The notes below the pieces were generated by a model that saw only the letters and a list, made by a program, of their open reading frames with translations, had not been told where the DNA came from and did no database searches. From Pomphorhynchus laevis (Eukaryota > Acanthocephala > Palaeacanthocephala > Echinorhynchida > Pomphorhynchidae): DNA of 64,000 nt. The position numbers and the translations under genes were made by a program. Shown here in pieces: positions 35,455 to 46,289 of this stretch (position 1 is its first letter; each line of letters starts with the position of its first letter). The DNA lies in NCBI GenBank assembly GCA_012934845.2, contig WNNJ02003859.1, positions 1 through 64,000 on the forward strand. The letters run 5' to 3'.

Positions 35455-36638
35455 CTGCAAATCAGCACAATTATATTTCATAAAAAACTAACAAAAATCA
35501 CAAAATCCAAAATTAAATATTACCGTCTTACCGGAAGAAACAATCGCGGAAGAAACAATCGTTTATTTTACTTTAAGTATAAATTCAAGTGCAAATCATA
35601 TAACTAGTTAATTCAATATCGTTATTGAAATACATTTATAATGCTAAATATTATAGCTATCATATTTTTAAATTTAAAATATTAATTTACATTAAATATT
35701 TAACTAAATTTTAATTTTTGTTTAAAATGTGATTTAAAAGTAATCACATCTAGTAAGATTACTTCATATATATCGAGTGATTAAGAAAAATGAGAACTGA
35801 ATTCAGCAGCTATTGAATTCAGCAAGTCCTGCTCCAAATTTTACAAAAAAAAAGATTTATTTTATTAAAATCTCATTGAAAATTACATTTTTTAACTAAA
35901 GAAAATGTATAAAATTTAGACAATTAGCAATTATCGATAGTCTCTTTAAAGTATTGTTCATCTAAATTTCATTAAAAAAAGGTGTTAACTAGAAGGAATA
36001 ACATAGAAATTCTTTCTAACTTGTAACGCTCAAATTTTAATCTTTCAATATTTTGAATCCTATTTGGAGCAGGATCAATATTGCTCTAATTTATATTAGC
36101 TAGCTTCTGCAAAGATGCTAGCAGCAGCTATCGAAATAGAAAAATAAATTAGTATATGTTGATCTTGCTTAAATTTTATAAATTAATAAACGGATATAAA
36201 TCAGTTATCTCAATGTTACAGAGTCAATTGTATAAAATCATCCATAGAAGTGGATGCTAGGAGCAGCAGCTATCGAAATATAAATTAATGTTGATCTTGT
36301 TCCAAATTTTACAAAAATTTATTTATTTATTTATTTTTGTTTATTATTTTTTAGATTACTTACATTGCAGATTCTATAATTGGATATTTGTTTAGTAATT
36401 AATATTAATCAAATAAAATATTCTCTATAATAAAGTCAAACTACAATTGAACTTACTACTAATGAGATTCAAACACTCATTAAACGGTTACTGTCTAAAA
36501 TTACTAATTAAAAAAGGCATTTCAGGAATGTACGTTAAAGTAAAACCATATGGAAATAATTTTTACAATCAGCTTAGTGTACGACATCAAACAATTATTA
36601 GTTTCACACAGTGTTGTATCAGTCCATACAATGGATTA
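35455..36638. other. Spacer between the two RRM-knuckle genes
   Basis: AT-rich. It should contain the 5' region of copy 1 and the 3' UTR of copy 2. The phrases gctagcagcagctatcgaaat (36117) and a variant at 36250, plus two gagcagga(t/c) phrases (35820-36300), show a small local duplication. No other gene seen. Confidence 0.5.
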
Positions 36639-38673
36639 TTACATTGATCGGGACCGACTTCGGCGGTATCTCTTGCTCTCCGCGTGCCTATCATGACCGC
36701 TGGTGCTCGAAGCACTGCAGTATCGGGCAATGTGACCGTACCCGTTGCATTTATAACACTGTGTGTCGGAAGGGCTTCCATTTCTCCTCCGTGAACTGCT
36801 GTACGGTGATCGTCTTGAACTACTATAAGGAGACCTTCTTGATGAACTGCCCGGTGATCTTCGAGATCGGTAATTGACAGGTGATCGACGAGATCCATAC
36901 GGAGATCTTCTAGATCCTCCTCCGTAGTAAGAGCGTTTGTAATCATCGTAGCCGTTGCGATATCGACCATCACGCCCACCTCGATAGTACCGATCACGTT
37001 CACGTCTGGCATATTGAACACTTATATGACTCCGATTGATCTCTGCGCCATTCAAACGGTCAAGTGCATCCTAAATTTACATAATCATTGCCAGATTTGA
37101 ACAAAAAAATAGAACATTGCCGTTTCGGCAAAAATCGTTCCGTAATTTTTTACATCCTGCTTTTACAAGCAGAAAACGAACTGAACTTCCCGAGAACGGG
37201 AAATTAAGAACTTTCAGCTGAGCTACTGCCAATTTTACTCGAAATTTTTGAATTAGCAAACGACCAGAGCAAAGTTTCGGCACAATATAGGAATCATAAT
37301 GTTTTTAGGATAAGCGTATGGGAAAAATAACGAAAACCAGCAGTCTCTCAAGTGTAATAGCAGTGAGACTACGTAATCCTCGTCAAATCATGTCAATTGA
37401 TTTATAAATTAAAATTGAAATTAAAAAATGCAGTAAATTATAAAATTTAATATTTATCAAGTCGTTCCTAATCAAGCCGATCGATTTTACAGCATAGACG
37501 CAAGTTATTATTTTTAATATTATTCAAAAATAATAATAACGACAGTTTATCTGACGAGACCCGTTTATTGAATGGTACAGAAATATATTTCAATTACTTT
37601 ATGATCTCTTAACTTTATTAGTAATTGACATTTAGTAATTGACGTATATTTTGTTAACGAAATTAACAAAACATTCAAAAACACCGTTCAAAATCTAAGT
37701 ATTAACTTCCATGTAATTACTGAAATGGTTAATTAAATAATCAAAATCTCTGAGTCGTATCGGATTAGTGCCCTAAGATCGAGTCCGATACTTAATTCCT
37801 TAAATATTAAAAATTGTATATTAATTAATCAATTTTTTTGGAAAAACATTCAAACTAACTTTTAATCGACGGATAAAAACTTACCACCGTTTGCTGATGG
37901 TAAAATAAAAAATGCTGCTACGATTTAAAAATCTACAAAAGCATCTTACGATTCCCAATGACGATAAAGTAGTAGCGCACATCAGAATTACCTGTTCGTT
38001 GCGAGATTATTATTAAATGCCCGAAAAGACGAATAAAAGAGGACATTCAACGCAACGAATGCTCGGAAACGCTTACGACATGGAAAGACGACAATATGCG
38101 GATGTGGACGGCAACCGAATAAAGACGTTTAAGTTTCGAAGGGCAAATATACTCGGGGATGTAATAGACTGCGCCGCAGCGGACTCGACTAGTATAGAAC
38201 GATTGATTTGCTCTTGTCAGAGTCTGTCCACGCAGCAGATTACCTGACCACACTCCCAGTACAGTCGCAGAGCCAACAGACTATCGATTACGAGGAAAGG
38301 AAGGGAGAGAATGGACCTAAGGAGTCGCTCGCTAAAAAATCAGGACCGATTAAAGCCTAAAATAAAAACGGATGTTGACGACAGCGTCTCCATCTCTCTC
38401 CGTTTCATTTCTCTTTCAAATTCCCAAAATAGCTTATTACTGTACCCGTGCACTATCCGGAGAGGTGAATGTTACAAATCCAAAATTCGTTCCAGGCGCT
38501 AAACACAAAAGCAGCGTCATCTATACTACCTTTCTCAATGTGCAAAACTTACTGTCCTTGTTCCTCGATTGGCCAATGTGGCACCGCGTTACCTCGCCAA
38601 ACGCACGAAACGCATCCTCCAATTCACGCTCAGTCGTGTCCGCATTCAGATTACCAATGTACAACTCGCACAT
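36639..38673 (-). CDS. RRM plus zinc-knuckle SR-like splicing factor, copy 2
   Basis: Three exons: 38673-38553 (GGACA|gtaagt), 38498-38446 (tttag|CGCC ... CACGG|gtacag) and 37070-36639, giving 201 aa. The RRM has RNP2 LYIGNL, RNP1 FGFVTF and ends RSHISVQYARR. The linker is rich in Arg/Tyr/Ser with repeated RRSPY/SSSRRSPY units, followed by a CCHC knuckle (CYKCNGYGHIARYC) and an RS tail (YRRSRSRSM). Exon 2 is 53 bp, as in copy 1, and all intron phases agree, so the pair arose by tandem duplication and then diverged in the linker (Gly-rich versus SRSP-rich). Intron 1 is 54 bp. Intron 2 is 1375 bp and holds a candidate poison exon. SRSP repeats are typical SR-kinase targets in the wider family. 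Confidence 0.88.
38244..38356 (-). promoter_or_regulatory. Candidate poison exon in intron 2 of copy 2
   Basis: An acceptor with a good pyrimidine tract (ccgtttttattttag) precedes 38356, and a donor cag|gtaatc follows 38244, defining a 113 bp exon. Entered from exon 2 in frame, it reaches a TAA stop after 22 codons, and its length is not a multiple of three, so inclusion would truncate the protein inside the RRM. The surrounding intron (37900-38400) is much less AT-rich than other introns. SR-protein genes are known to autoregulate through such exons; here the exon is inferred only. Confidence 0.45.
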
Positions 38674-39595
38674 TATCCAATCAATAAGACTTTGTTGTTG
38701 ATCAAATTTGCAGGAAACAGCAGATAGGCGAGATCTCTTCTTTCGGAAATCACAACAAGCAACACGTAGCTAGTAATAGTAGCAGTACAATGACAGGAAA
38801 TTTTTTTTATTGCTCTCTCTCACGCTTACAACTGCTAATACACATCTACTAGAATACACGAAAGAAATCTAATGCAAATCGAGCGGAAAGAATTCAGGAC
38901 ATTTTTTATGACGCAATAAACGCATCATCACGCAAGAAAGAATCAAACACTCAATTTAGATAAGAATGCGAGATTTTAGTTCATGCCTACACAGCCCATG
39001 AATCAGAAAAGCTAAGCTTGTAAATTATGATTAAAAGACTGACGACAAATAGAATTTGAAATTAAAAATTTTAAATTTTTATTCAGCATTTCTTTATTGT
39101 TTAAAGGAATAATAAAATATGAAATTATTGTTCACAATAATTACAGTGTTGCTTTTTAAACACTTGAAAAGGACTATTGCAATAGTCCAAAATTTGTGAA
39201 CAAATAATTTTTTATTTTTCTATTTTTCTATTTTTCTCGATGTTTAAACGCCATGAACAATCTCGTTATTTCGTAAAATCAAGTGTGCACTTGAAGAGAA
39301 TAGACTCGCGCTATTTCATTAAAGAGTAAAAACTAAAATTAAAATACCATCATAAATTAATTGCAGAGTCAATTTATTTTGAATCTTTTCAATTTTGTCA
39401 TTTTGATGGTGGATTTTTCCTCATTTTATCGATGTAACGGGGAAATTGGGGTTCGTAAATAACGTACACGTTAAAATTCTACTAGTAAATAAAATTTAAA
39501 ATTATTTTCAATATTTGGATCATTTTCAAACATTGTAATCAGTTAGGAGTTTTAAATCAAAACTCTTTAGTTCTGATTCACTGTCTCAATGTTTA
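38674..39595. other. Upstream region of copy 2, then spacer
   Basis: 38674-39000 is moderately complex and likely holds the promoter and 5' UTR of the minus-strand gene; no TATA box or other site can be assigned. 39121-39215 contains nested inverted repeats: AAATTATTGTTCACAA with its near-complement, enclosing the 18 bp perfect palindrome GGACTATTGCAATAGTCC (39171-39188). Confidence 0.5.
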
Positions 39596-39885
39596 AAGTC
39601 ATTAATCAAATAAGCTAACTGAGTCTACGTATTTAATATAATTATAAAATAAACAAAACATAATAATGCTAAATCAAAAAGTAATAATTAAATAATAAAA
39701 TTAATAATTGTTATAAGATTTTTTATAATTTAAATCAAGTTAAAATAAAAAATCGAAATCTAAAATAAACGTCATTTTTATGAATTGACTAATAAATAAC
39801 AGACGTTGTATCAGAATAAGAATTAGAGGTCATCAGGAGGAACTGCTATGCTATCAGGTTTCGGCTCCTAACTCCTCTACCCTCA
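39596..39885 (+). repeat. Copy of the tcaggtttcgg dispersed repeat
   Basis: This is the most complete copy along with 29466-29745: ataagctaactgagtctacg at 39605, tgaattgactaataaataac at 39780, and ctatcaggtttcggctcc at 39849. It abuts the CR1 fragment that starts at about 39890. Confidence 0.8.
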
Positions 39886-39889
39886 TTAA

Positions 39890-40360
39890 TGTCGATGATA
39901 CGCTTAACTCAAACAATTATAAAATGAGTGCATATATAATAAAATGAAATGTGAAACAATGAATATTCTTCACATTTCTGATAATATATACAATGTGGCG
40001 ACAATTATCTATGTAAAATTCATGCGGTTTACTTATTGGAATGTCAAAATGTCTGATCCACTCACAAATATACGAATGAATTCCATAATGATACATTAAG
40101 GAGACTAGGCCGTCATTTGGCACTGTATCAAAGGCTTTCGAAAAGTCAAGGAAGACTATTAATCTGAAATCCAGCACTTAGAGCATCTGTCCATTTTTCA
40201 CGTGCAGTTAGTAGATTAGTTAGGCATGAACGTCCGATCCTGAAACCATGCTGAGAATCGACCAATATATGATTACAGCTCAGATGATCTCTGAGTATAC
40301 TAGCAATAAGTCTTTCTAAGAGTTTGCAGAATATATCCAAGTATCTAGTATTTCTTCCTC
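39890..40360 (-). mobile_element. CR1-type LINE RT fragment
   Basis: It keeps KLLERLIASILRDHL, DSQHGFRIGRSCLTNLLTA and VFLDFSKAFDTVPNDGL, nearly the same blocks as the intact CR1 at 50.2-54.4 kb. Only about 150 codons of the RT fingers/palm are present, in two frames, so this is a truncated dead copy. Confidence 0.85.
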
Positions 40361-40544
40361 ATTATATTCAATGATAGGTTCAAGCGTATTATAAAAATTT
40401 CCTTTGGGGGAAAACCAGATCCTAATAAGCTAATTTGATAAAAGACGGCGAAAAAATTCAAAATTGCCTTGTAAACTATAATTTATAAAACTATTTGTTC
40501 TTTTATTTAATATCGATATAACTTTAAGCTGTATTCGTTATATT

Positions 40545-40740
40545 AAAAAAGAGAGAAATTTATTTTGACTGGCAAATGCGTGCCAACAACGCACTTACAA
40601 GCCCACTAATAATAATTTAGCAGACAAATTTAGTGTATCCGTTTATTTTGTTCGTTCAGTTTAATCGTATAGTTCGATCGTTCATCCGTTCGTTCAATCC
40701 ATTCGTTTCATCCAATTAATACACTTTTATTGTTAATACT
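40545..40740 (+). repeat. Dispersed repeat with TTCGTTCA core, short allele
   Basis: It starts gagagaaatttattttgac / tggcaaatgcgtgcc, carries a short run of ttcgttca-like words (40645-40720) and ends ccaattaatacactttt. The same start and end bracket a much longer run at 57085-57530, and the start alone recurs at 63915-63950. Confidence 0.8.
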
Positions 40741-41269
40741 CCCCTCCTCCTTTCTCAGAACGGGATTGAGACAGATCATTGCGGATACTATACTACCATG
40801 TCAAAATTATATATTTTTTCCGTAATCTTAGTGAAGACGAATTGGTAATGAGGCTTAATGAATTAAACCGTTCATTTACCTCATTTGATGAAGTATCCAA
40901 AAATATGTATAGACATTCCTCCCTCACATCATTGAAATGTATGTTTCTTATATAGAGATTATAACTTTGAGCTGTGTTCATAATGTTGTCAAAACTATAA
41001 TAATATATTTCGAAAATAAACGTTAACTTTTACATATAATTTTGTTGAGTGAAAAGTAAACAAAATAGCCTTTTTATTTTTAAATGAAACATTTACTTGT
41101 TTTTAAACTCGATTTATTTGTCGTGTATGTCCTGTCATGTATACTGGAATTTCTTGAACGTTTTAAAATTTTTCAAACACGTACCTTTTTCTCCACCGAA
41201 TTTCCGAAACATCGAAAATACCTGCATTGTTACACTTTGTACTGTTTTCGTCTTATCTCACCAGAAAAT

Positions 41270-43054
41270 GATTATTATTACAAGATAGCATAGCGAGAAG
41301 AACTCAAAGTTGCGTCACCAAAAAGAAAAGCAACTTAGTTACACATAATTTTCTTCCGAAATTCCTTCATTGTACGGGAACGAATCGTTGTCTCGTTCAA
41401 TTGATTCCATGAATTCACGACCCTTCGATTAAACTGGACATTTTTTGAGCGTACAATCCTTTGTCGATTGTGGACTAACGAATGTCCGCGCAGTCATTGA
41501 CCTGATCTAACATCCATTAGCACGTGAAGTAGGTGTCGTGGGTTGCAAAGAATCGTCCATGTTAGACACATGTCGCGTAAATCACGGAAAGTGCTAACAC
41601 TATTCATGCTCAGCGCATTGAGTCTTTGTTCGTATGGGAAATTTCTTATTAAATAAACAAGCTTTGTTGCCCGAAGGAGCACACCTTCTAATTTTGCTGA
41701 CTCCTGTATAGTCCTCGGATAGACGCATTGAGACGCATATAGCAGATGACTCAAAATAAATGCGTTAGCAAGAATTCGAAATGATCGTGGATTCAGAAAA
41801 TCAAATGTACGACTAATGAAACCTACCATTCGATAAGCCTTACCACAAACGTATTTAGTATTACGATTAGTGGACAAGTCATTAGAAATCCAGACGCCGA
41901 GATCCTTCACATGATCTACATTTTTGCTTTCATTTTCACAAAATAGTATTTTGCCGGTCAAGTACTCTGTCCACCTCAAATACGCATAAAAGAGCATTTG
42001 GCGGAATTGACCGATAAACCGTTAATTCGAGCCCAATTCACAACTTTAGCTATATCTGGCTGTAGACACTTTGGATCTAAATACGACTTTATGCCTCTCC
42101 AGATTTTCAGGTCATCTGCATATAATAGAGACTTAGAACTCAGGAAGCCTGGTAAATCATTAATGCAGATGGAGAATAATAATGGACCAAGCACTGTGCC
42201 CTGAGGTACACCTAATTGTGTATTATACCAGCCCAAATAAATGTTATTAACGTGAACTCGATAAGAACGGCCAAAGATAAAGTTTGCTACCCAGCGAATT
42301 AGAATGGGATCAATCGTCAAGGCATGCATTTTGGAAATCAGATAGTCATGACGTATGTGATCGAAAGCTTTGGAAAAATCAAAGAAGATGATATCTAAAC
42401 AAGTTCTTTCATCAACTAAATTGGCCCATGAGTTCTGCGCAACAAGCAGATTTTTGACAGTAGAATGATCCCTTCTAAAACCATGTTGGTTAATACACAG
42501 TAAATTTCTGGATTTCAAATCATCACTAATATGCTTATACAGTTGTCTTTCCAAGATTCGACAACAAATGCAAGTCAAGCTTACGGGTATGTAAGTGGTA
42601 TTACAATTGAGCGTTTCCACATCTCGGATATATAACCGGAATAAAGTGACGCAATAAACAACCAATATAAAGGGATATAAACTTCATACTCCAGCATTTT
42701 TAAGTATACAGGCGCCAATAAATCAGGACAAACAGACCCCCGATGATTTAGGTTATTAAGCTCTCTTCGCACATCATCAATAGAAAACATGTTAACGACA
42801 TCAGTGAGTGATTTATATGGGATGATAAAGGATGGTTTATTAGAGTAATTTGATGATATAAAAAAATTTTCACTAAACGCATTAGCGATGTCGTAATCGT
42901 CATCGAGGACATGTCCACTGTCCGATACAAGCCGAACATGTCCCGTTCTATATTTTAAGTTCGCGTATTTTAACAAGCGACCAGAGTTGCGAAAAGCGTC
43001 TTTTGCAATCCTTTCTTCGAAACTACGCCGTTTATTGTCTTTTAAATTCGTAAA
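41270..43054 (-). mobile_element. CR1-type LINE, 3' half (RT), interrupted
   Basis: The minus-strand RT portion lies in three overlapping frames: 42976-42581 (fingers, NAFSENFFISS), 42665-41976 (CCRILERQLYKHI, QHGFRRDHSTVKNLL, FFDFSKAFDHIRHD, GVPQGTVLGPLLFSICIND, LLYADDLKIW) and 41997-41494 (thumb/C-terminus, HLLYASQCVYPRT). The 3' end near 41270 has a TAATAATAATC tail typical of the clade. The 5' half lies at 46.3-48.7 kb on the same strand; the L2 element at 43.06-46.28 kb has split it. Frameshifts make it inactive. Confidence 0.88.
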
Positions 43055-46000
43055 ACTTGTCGTATCTTTCCTGACCGCTCTCCTTATGATATTGATCAGC
43101 TCAATTTAGCTCGCATTGAGAAACATCGACGTGAAACACATATCTACTTGTCGTATCTTTCCTGACCGCTCTTCTTATGATATTGCCCAGCTCAATTTAG
43201 CTCGCATTGAGAAACATCGACGTCAAACAAACGGTGAGTAATCTCTATCAATCCGTAAAATCAACTAAAATTTTCACGTCCTACGCACGAGGCCAAAAAT
43301 CCGATGGCGTACCGTTTCTCCCTCCAGTCTTCTTGGCTAGTCGATCTCGCACCTGAACATACTTTTCGTCTTAGTCTTTTTAACACTCGCTCCATTTTTC
43401 ATAAAGCTGATCTGCTCCTTGATATCTTCGATCAATCATCTATCGATATTCTCTGCATTACCGAATCATGGCATTGTGACTCCGACGATCTTGCTATTCG
43501 TCGTCTATGTCGCTCTGGTTGTTCTTTAGTTGAATCAGCTCGTCCAATTGCCTCTCATACATCTACTGATTTTAACCATGGGGGTATCGTTGCCATTGCT
43601 CGTCACCCAACGTCTCTACGTAAAATTAATGCTAACATCCGTTGCACTTTTTTCGAATTGCTAATGTGCAGAAAATCAACTCTTTTCCCTCTTGAACTTG
43701 TGATTTTTACCGTCAGGCTCAGCTGCTCCCTCACGTATGTTCTTTGGCGAGCTTGCAGATATTCTTTCTCACTGTTCCTTGTCTTATACTCCTTCATTTG
43801 TTCTCGGTGACTTTAACATTCGTCTTGATCGACCGGCTGACTCTGACTCTATCACTTTAACTAATCTTTTTTCTGATTTTAACTATAAATTATTTTCAAC
43901 AAGCTTAACTCATATTCTCGGCGGTGATCTCGACATCATTGCTGTTCCTAACTGCTTCAATGACTATACCTCCTTGTCAATTACTGATCCTGGTTTGTCC
44001 GATCATTTCATTGTCACTCTTACTCTTACTCGTCCCCATCCTCCTTCTCCGCCTTTACCATTATCCACACCAAGTCGACCCTGGAAACTTCTTGATATCC
44101 CTATTCTCTGCACAGCCTTACTCAATTCTTCACTATTTTCACTTGCTCTTAACTATCTCTCTCCCGATGATCTCTGCATTCTGTTTGATTCTGAACTTAC
44201 GTCGATCCTCAGTAACCTTCTGCCTAGTCGACTTTGACGTTCTCAGCGCTTGCGCCATACCTTCTGGTTCGATTCTGACTGTAGTCTTTCTAAGCGTCGA
44301 CTCCGTCACTATTTTCGTGTGTATAATCGTTTTCTTAAACGTTCTCCCAACTCACTCCCTCCAAATCTCCGTGATTCCTACTTTTCTCTACGCCGTTCAC
44401 ATCTTATTCTTATACGTACTAAACGTACTATCTTTTGGCGAAATCAACTCGAGTCATCTTCCAACTCTAAATCTCATTGGAAAATCTTAAACTCAATTCT
44501 TTCACGATCATCTACTTCTTGTAATATAAATCCTGATGAATTTTCTTCTTATCTACAAACTAAGCTATCTAATTTACTTTCCCTACTACCCGTAGCCCCC
44601 TTGTACCCACTCTTCTCTTTAGATACTTCCCTCCCAGAACTATTCCACCTTCTTCCCGTTTCCTCTGATGAAGTTTCTTCGGTTCTGCTGTCATTACCTA
44701 ATAAAACCTCTCCTTCTGACCCAATTCCAACTCACTTGCTTAAAAATATATGCTCCTCTATCTCACCCTTCCTAACCACATTGTTCAACTCGTCCATCCG
44801 TAGCCGTACATTTCCTTCCATCTGGCAATGCGCCATTGTTCGTCCTTTCATCAAAAAGCAATCTCTCGACTCCTCACTACCATCTTCGTACCGTCCAATC
44901 TCACTTCTCCCAACCCTCTCTAAACTCCTTGAGCGTCTCGTTCTCAAGCAAGTTAATATATATCTCTTTTCCTCTAACTTGTTTCCTCCCTTCCAAGCCG
45001 CTTTTCGCTCTAATCACTCTACTGAAATTGCATGTCTTAAAGTTTATAACGACTTACTCATATCGCGCGATCATAAATTATATAGTGTCATAGTTTCTCT
45101 TGATCTATCGTCTGCTTTTGACAGCGTCGATCACTCGATTCTTCTCCATCGCCTTCGTCATGATTATGGCTTCTGTTTGCCCACTGTATCATGGTTTTCT
45201 TCATATCTATCAAACCGTACATTTCGCGTCTATTCTAACTCTTCTCTCTCCCATCCTTCGTTCATTCCGTCCGGTGTTCCACAAGGCTCCATATTAGGCC
45301 CTATGCTTTTCTCTCTTCTTCTCGGTGATTTGCCTTCGATTTCTCAGAAATTGAACTTCCATGTTATGCAATATGCTGATGACATTCTCATCTATGCTCA
45401 TTCACCTGTTTATCGTGTTCACGATCTTAGTGTTTCTGCTTCCGACTGTCTTGTCTCAATTTCCAATCATCTTTATTCCCTTCGCCTTTCTGAATTCTGA
45501 TAAATCCAAAATTATGTGGATCTTACCTCGACGCCTCGGCTTAGAATCTCCCTCCGTATCATTAAATTCTACAATTCTTCCTATCGTTGATAATCTCGTT
45601 TTCCTAGGCTTCCATTTTGACAACCGACTTTCACTTAAACCTTTCGTTAGAGATAAAGTACGCTCATCTACCTTGATACTCCGCAACCTCCGTCAAGTTC
45701 GTAGATTGATCGATTTCCCTTCTTGTATGACTCTCATATCTTCTCTTCTTTTTTCTAGACTCGATTATTGTCTTAGTCTATTTTCCAACTCACCTAAATC
45801 CACTCTTCTTCCCCTACAACGCATCGTCAACGCAGCCGTCCGAATTCTCCTCCGTCTTCGTCGTTTTGATCATACATCCTACCATTTTGCTTAACTCAAT
45901 TTGCCTACAATTTATCGTCGTGTTCAAATTGGTCTTCTTCTCGTTGCTTTCCGCCTTGTAACTTTTCATACCCCTTCATTTCTCAACCTTCCTTTTCTTG

Positions 46001-46280
46001 ATAATTCTCGTCCTGTTTACTGTTCCTTGCGTTCCTGTAATTCCTTCTTTTACATGTCCCAAACTACTCTACCTCCTTTGGACTCCGCTCCTTCCTGGTG
46101 GCTGATCTCTATCGTGGAATCATCTGCCCATTCATATACGTCAATCAACTTCCCTGCCGTGCTTCAAACGCCAAATCCGATCCCATTTAAACAATTTATC
46201 TGCTTGACTTTTTCATTTATTGTTAGTGGACTTGTAAGCGTGCAGCTTGTACGCATTTGCCACGTTAAATAAATTTGTAT
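43055..46280 (+). mobile_element. L2-type LINE copy A, inserted into the CR1 element
   Basis: 5'-truncated: it begins with the last codons of its ORF1 in two tandem 91 bp copies (43055 and 43146), followed by endonuclease (from 43304: NTRSIFHKADLLLD, CITESWHCDSDD, NHGGIVAIARHP), RT (44250-45500: SLLPTLSKLLERLVL, VSLDLSSAFDSVDHSILL, GVPQGSILGPMLFSLLLGD, QYADDILIY) and a C-terminal region to about 46272. The 3' end has an ATTATTATT-type tail. DLS-AFD-VDHSILL is typical of the L2 clade. A few frame breaks separate the parts. It is closely similar to copy B at 59.6-63.3 kb in opposite orientation, so both are fairly young. Confidence 0.9.
44250..45500 (+). pseudogene. L2-type LINE reverse transcriptase, copy A
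   Basis: A 416-codon open stretch covers the linker, fingers, palm with YADD and the start of the thumb. It ends at SLRLSEF*, where copy B continues SLRLSLNPDKSKIMW; the region continues in another frame at 45361-45894. The element has therefore lost a continuous ORF2 although the RT core is intact. Confidence 0.85.
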
Positions 46281-46289
46281 TATTATTAA

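Noticed and set aside
38017-38253. Open frames on both strands inside intron 2 of copy 2
   Set aside because: No domain and no splice signals at their ends; the GC-richer island is better explained by a regulatory or poison exon region.
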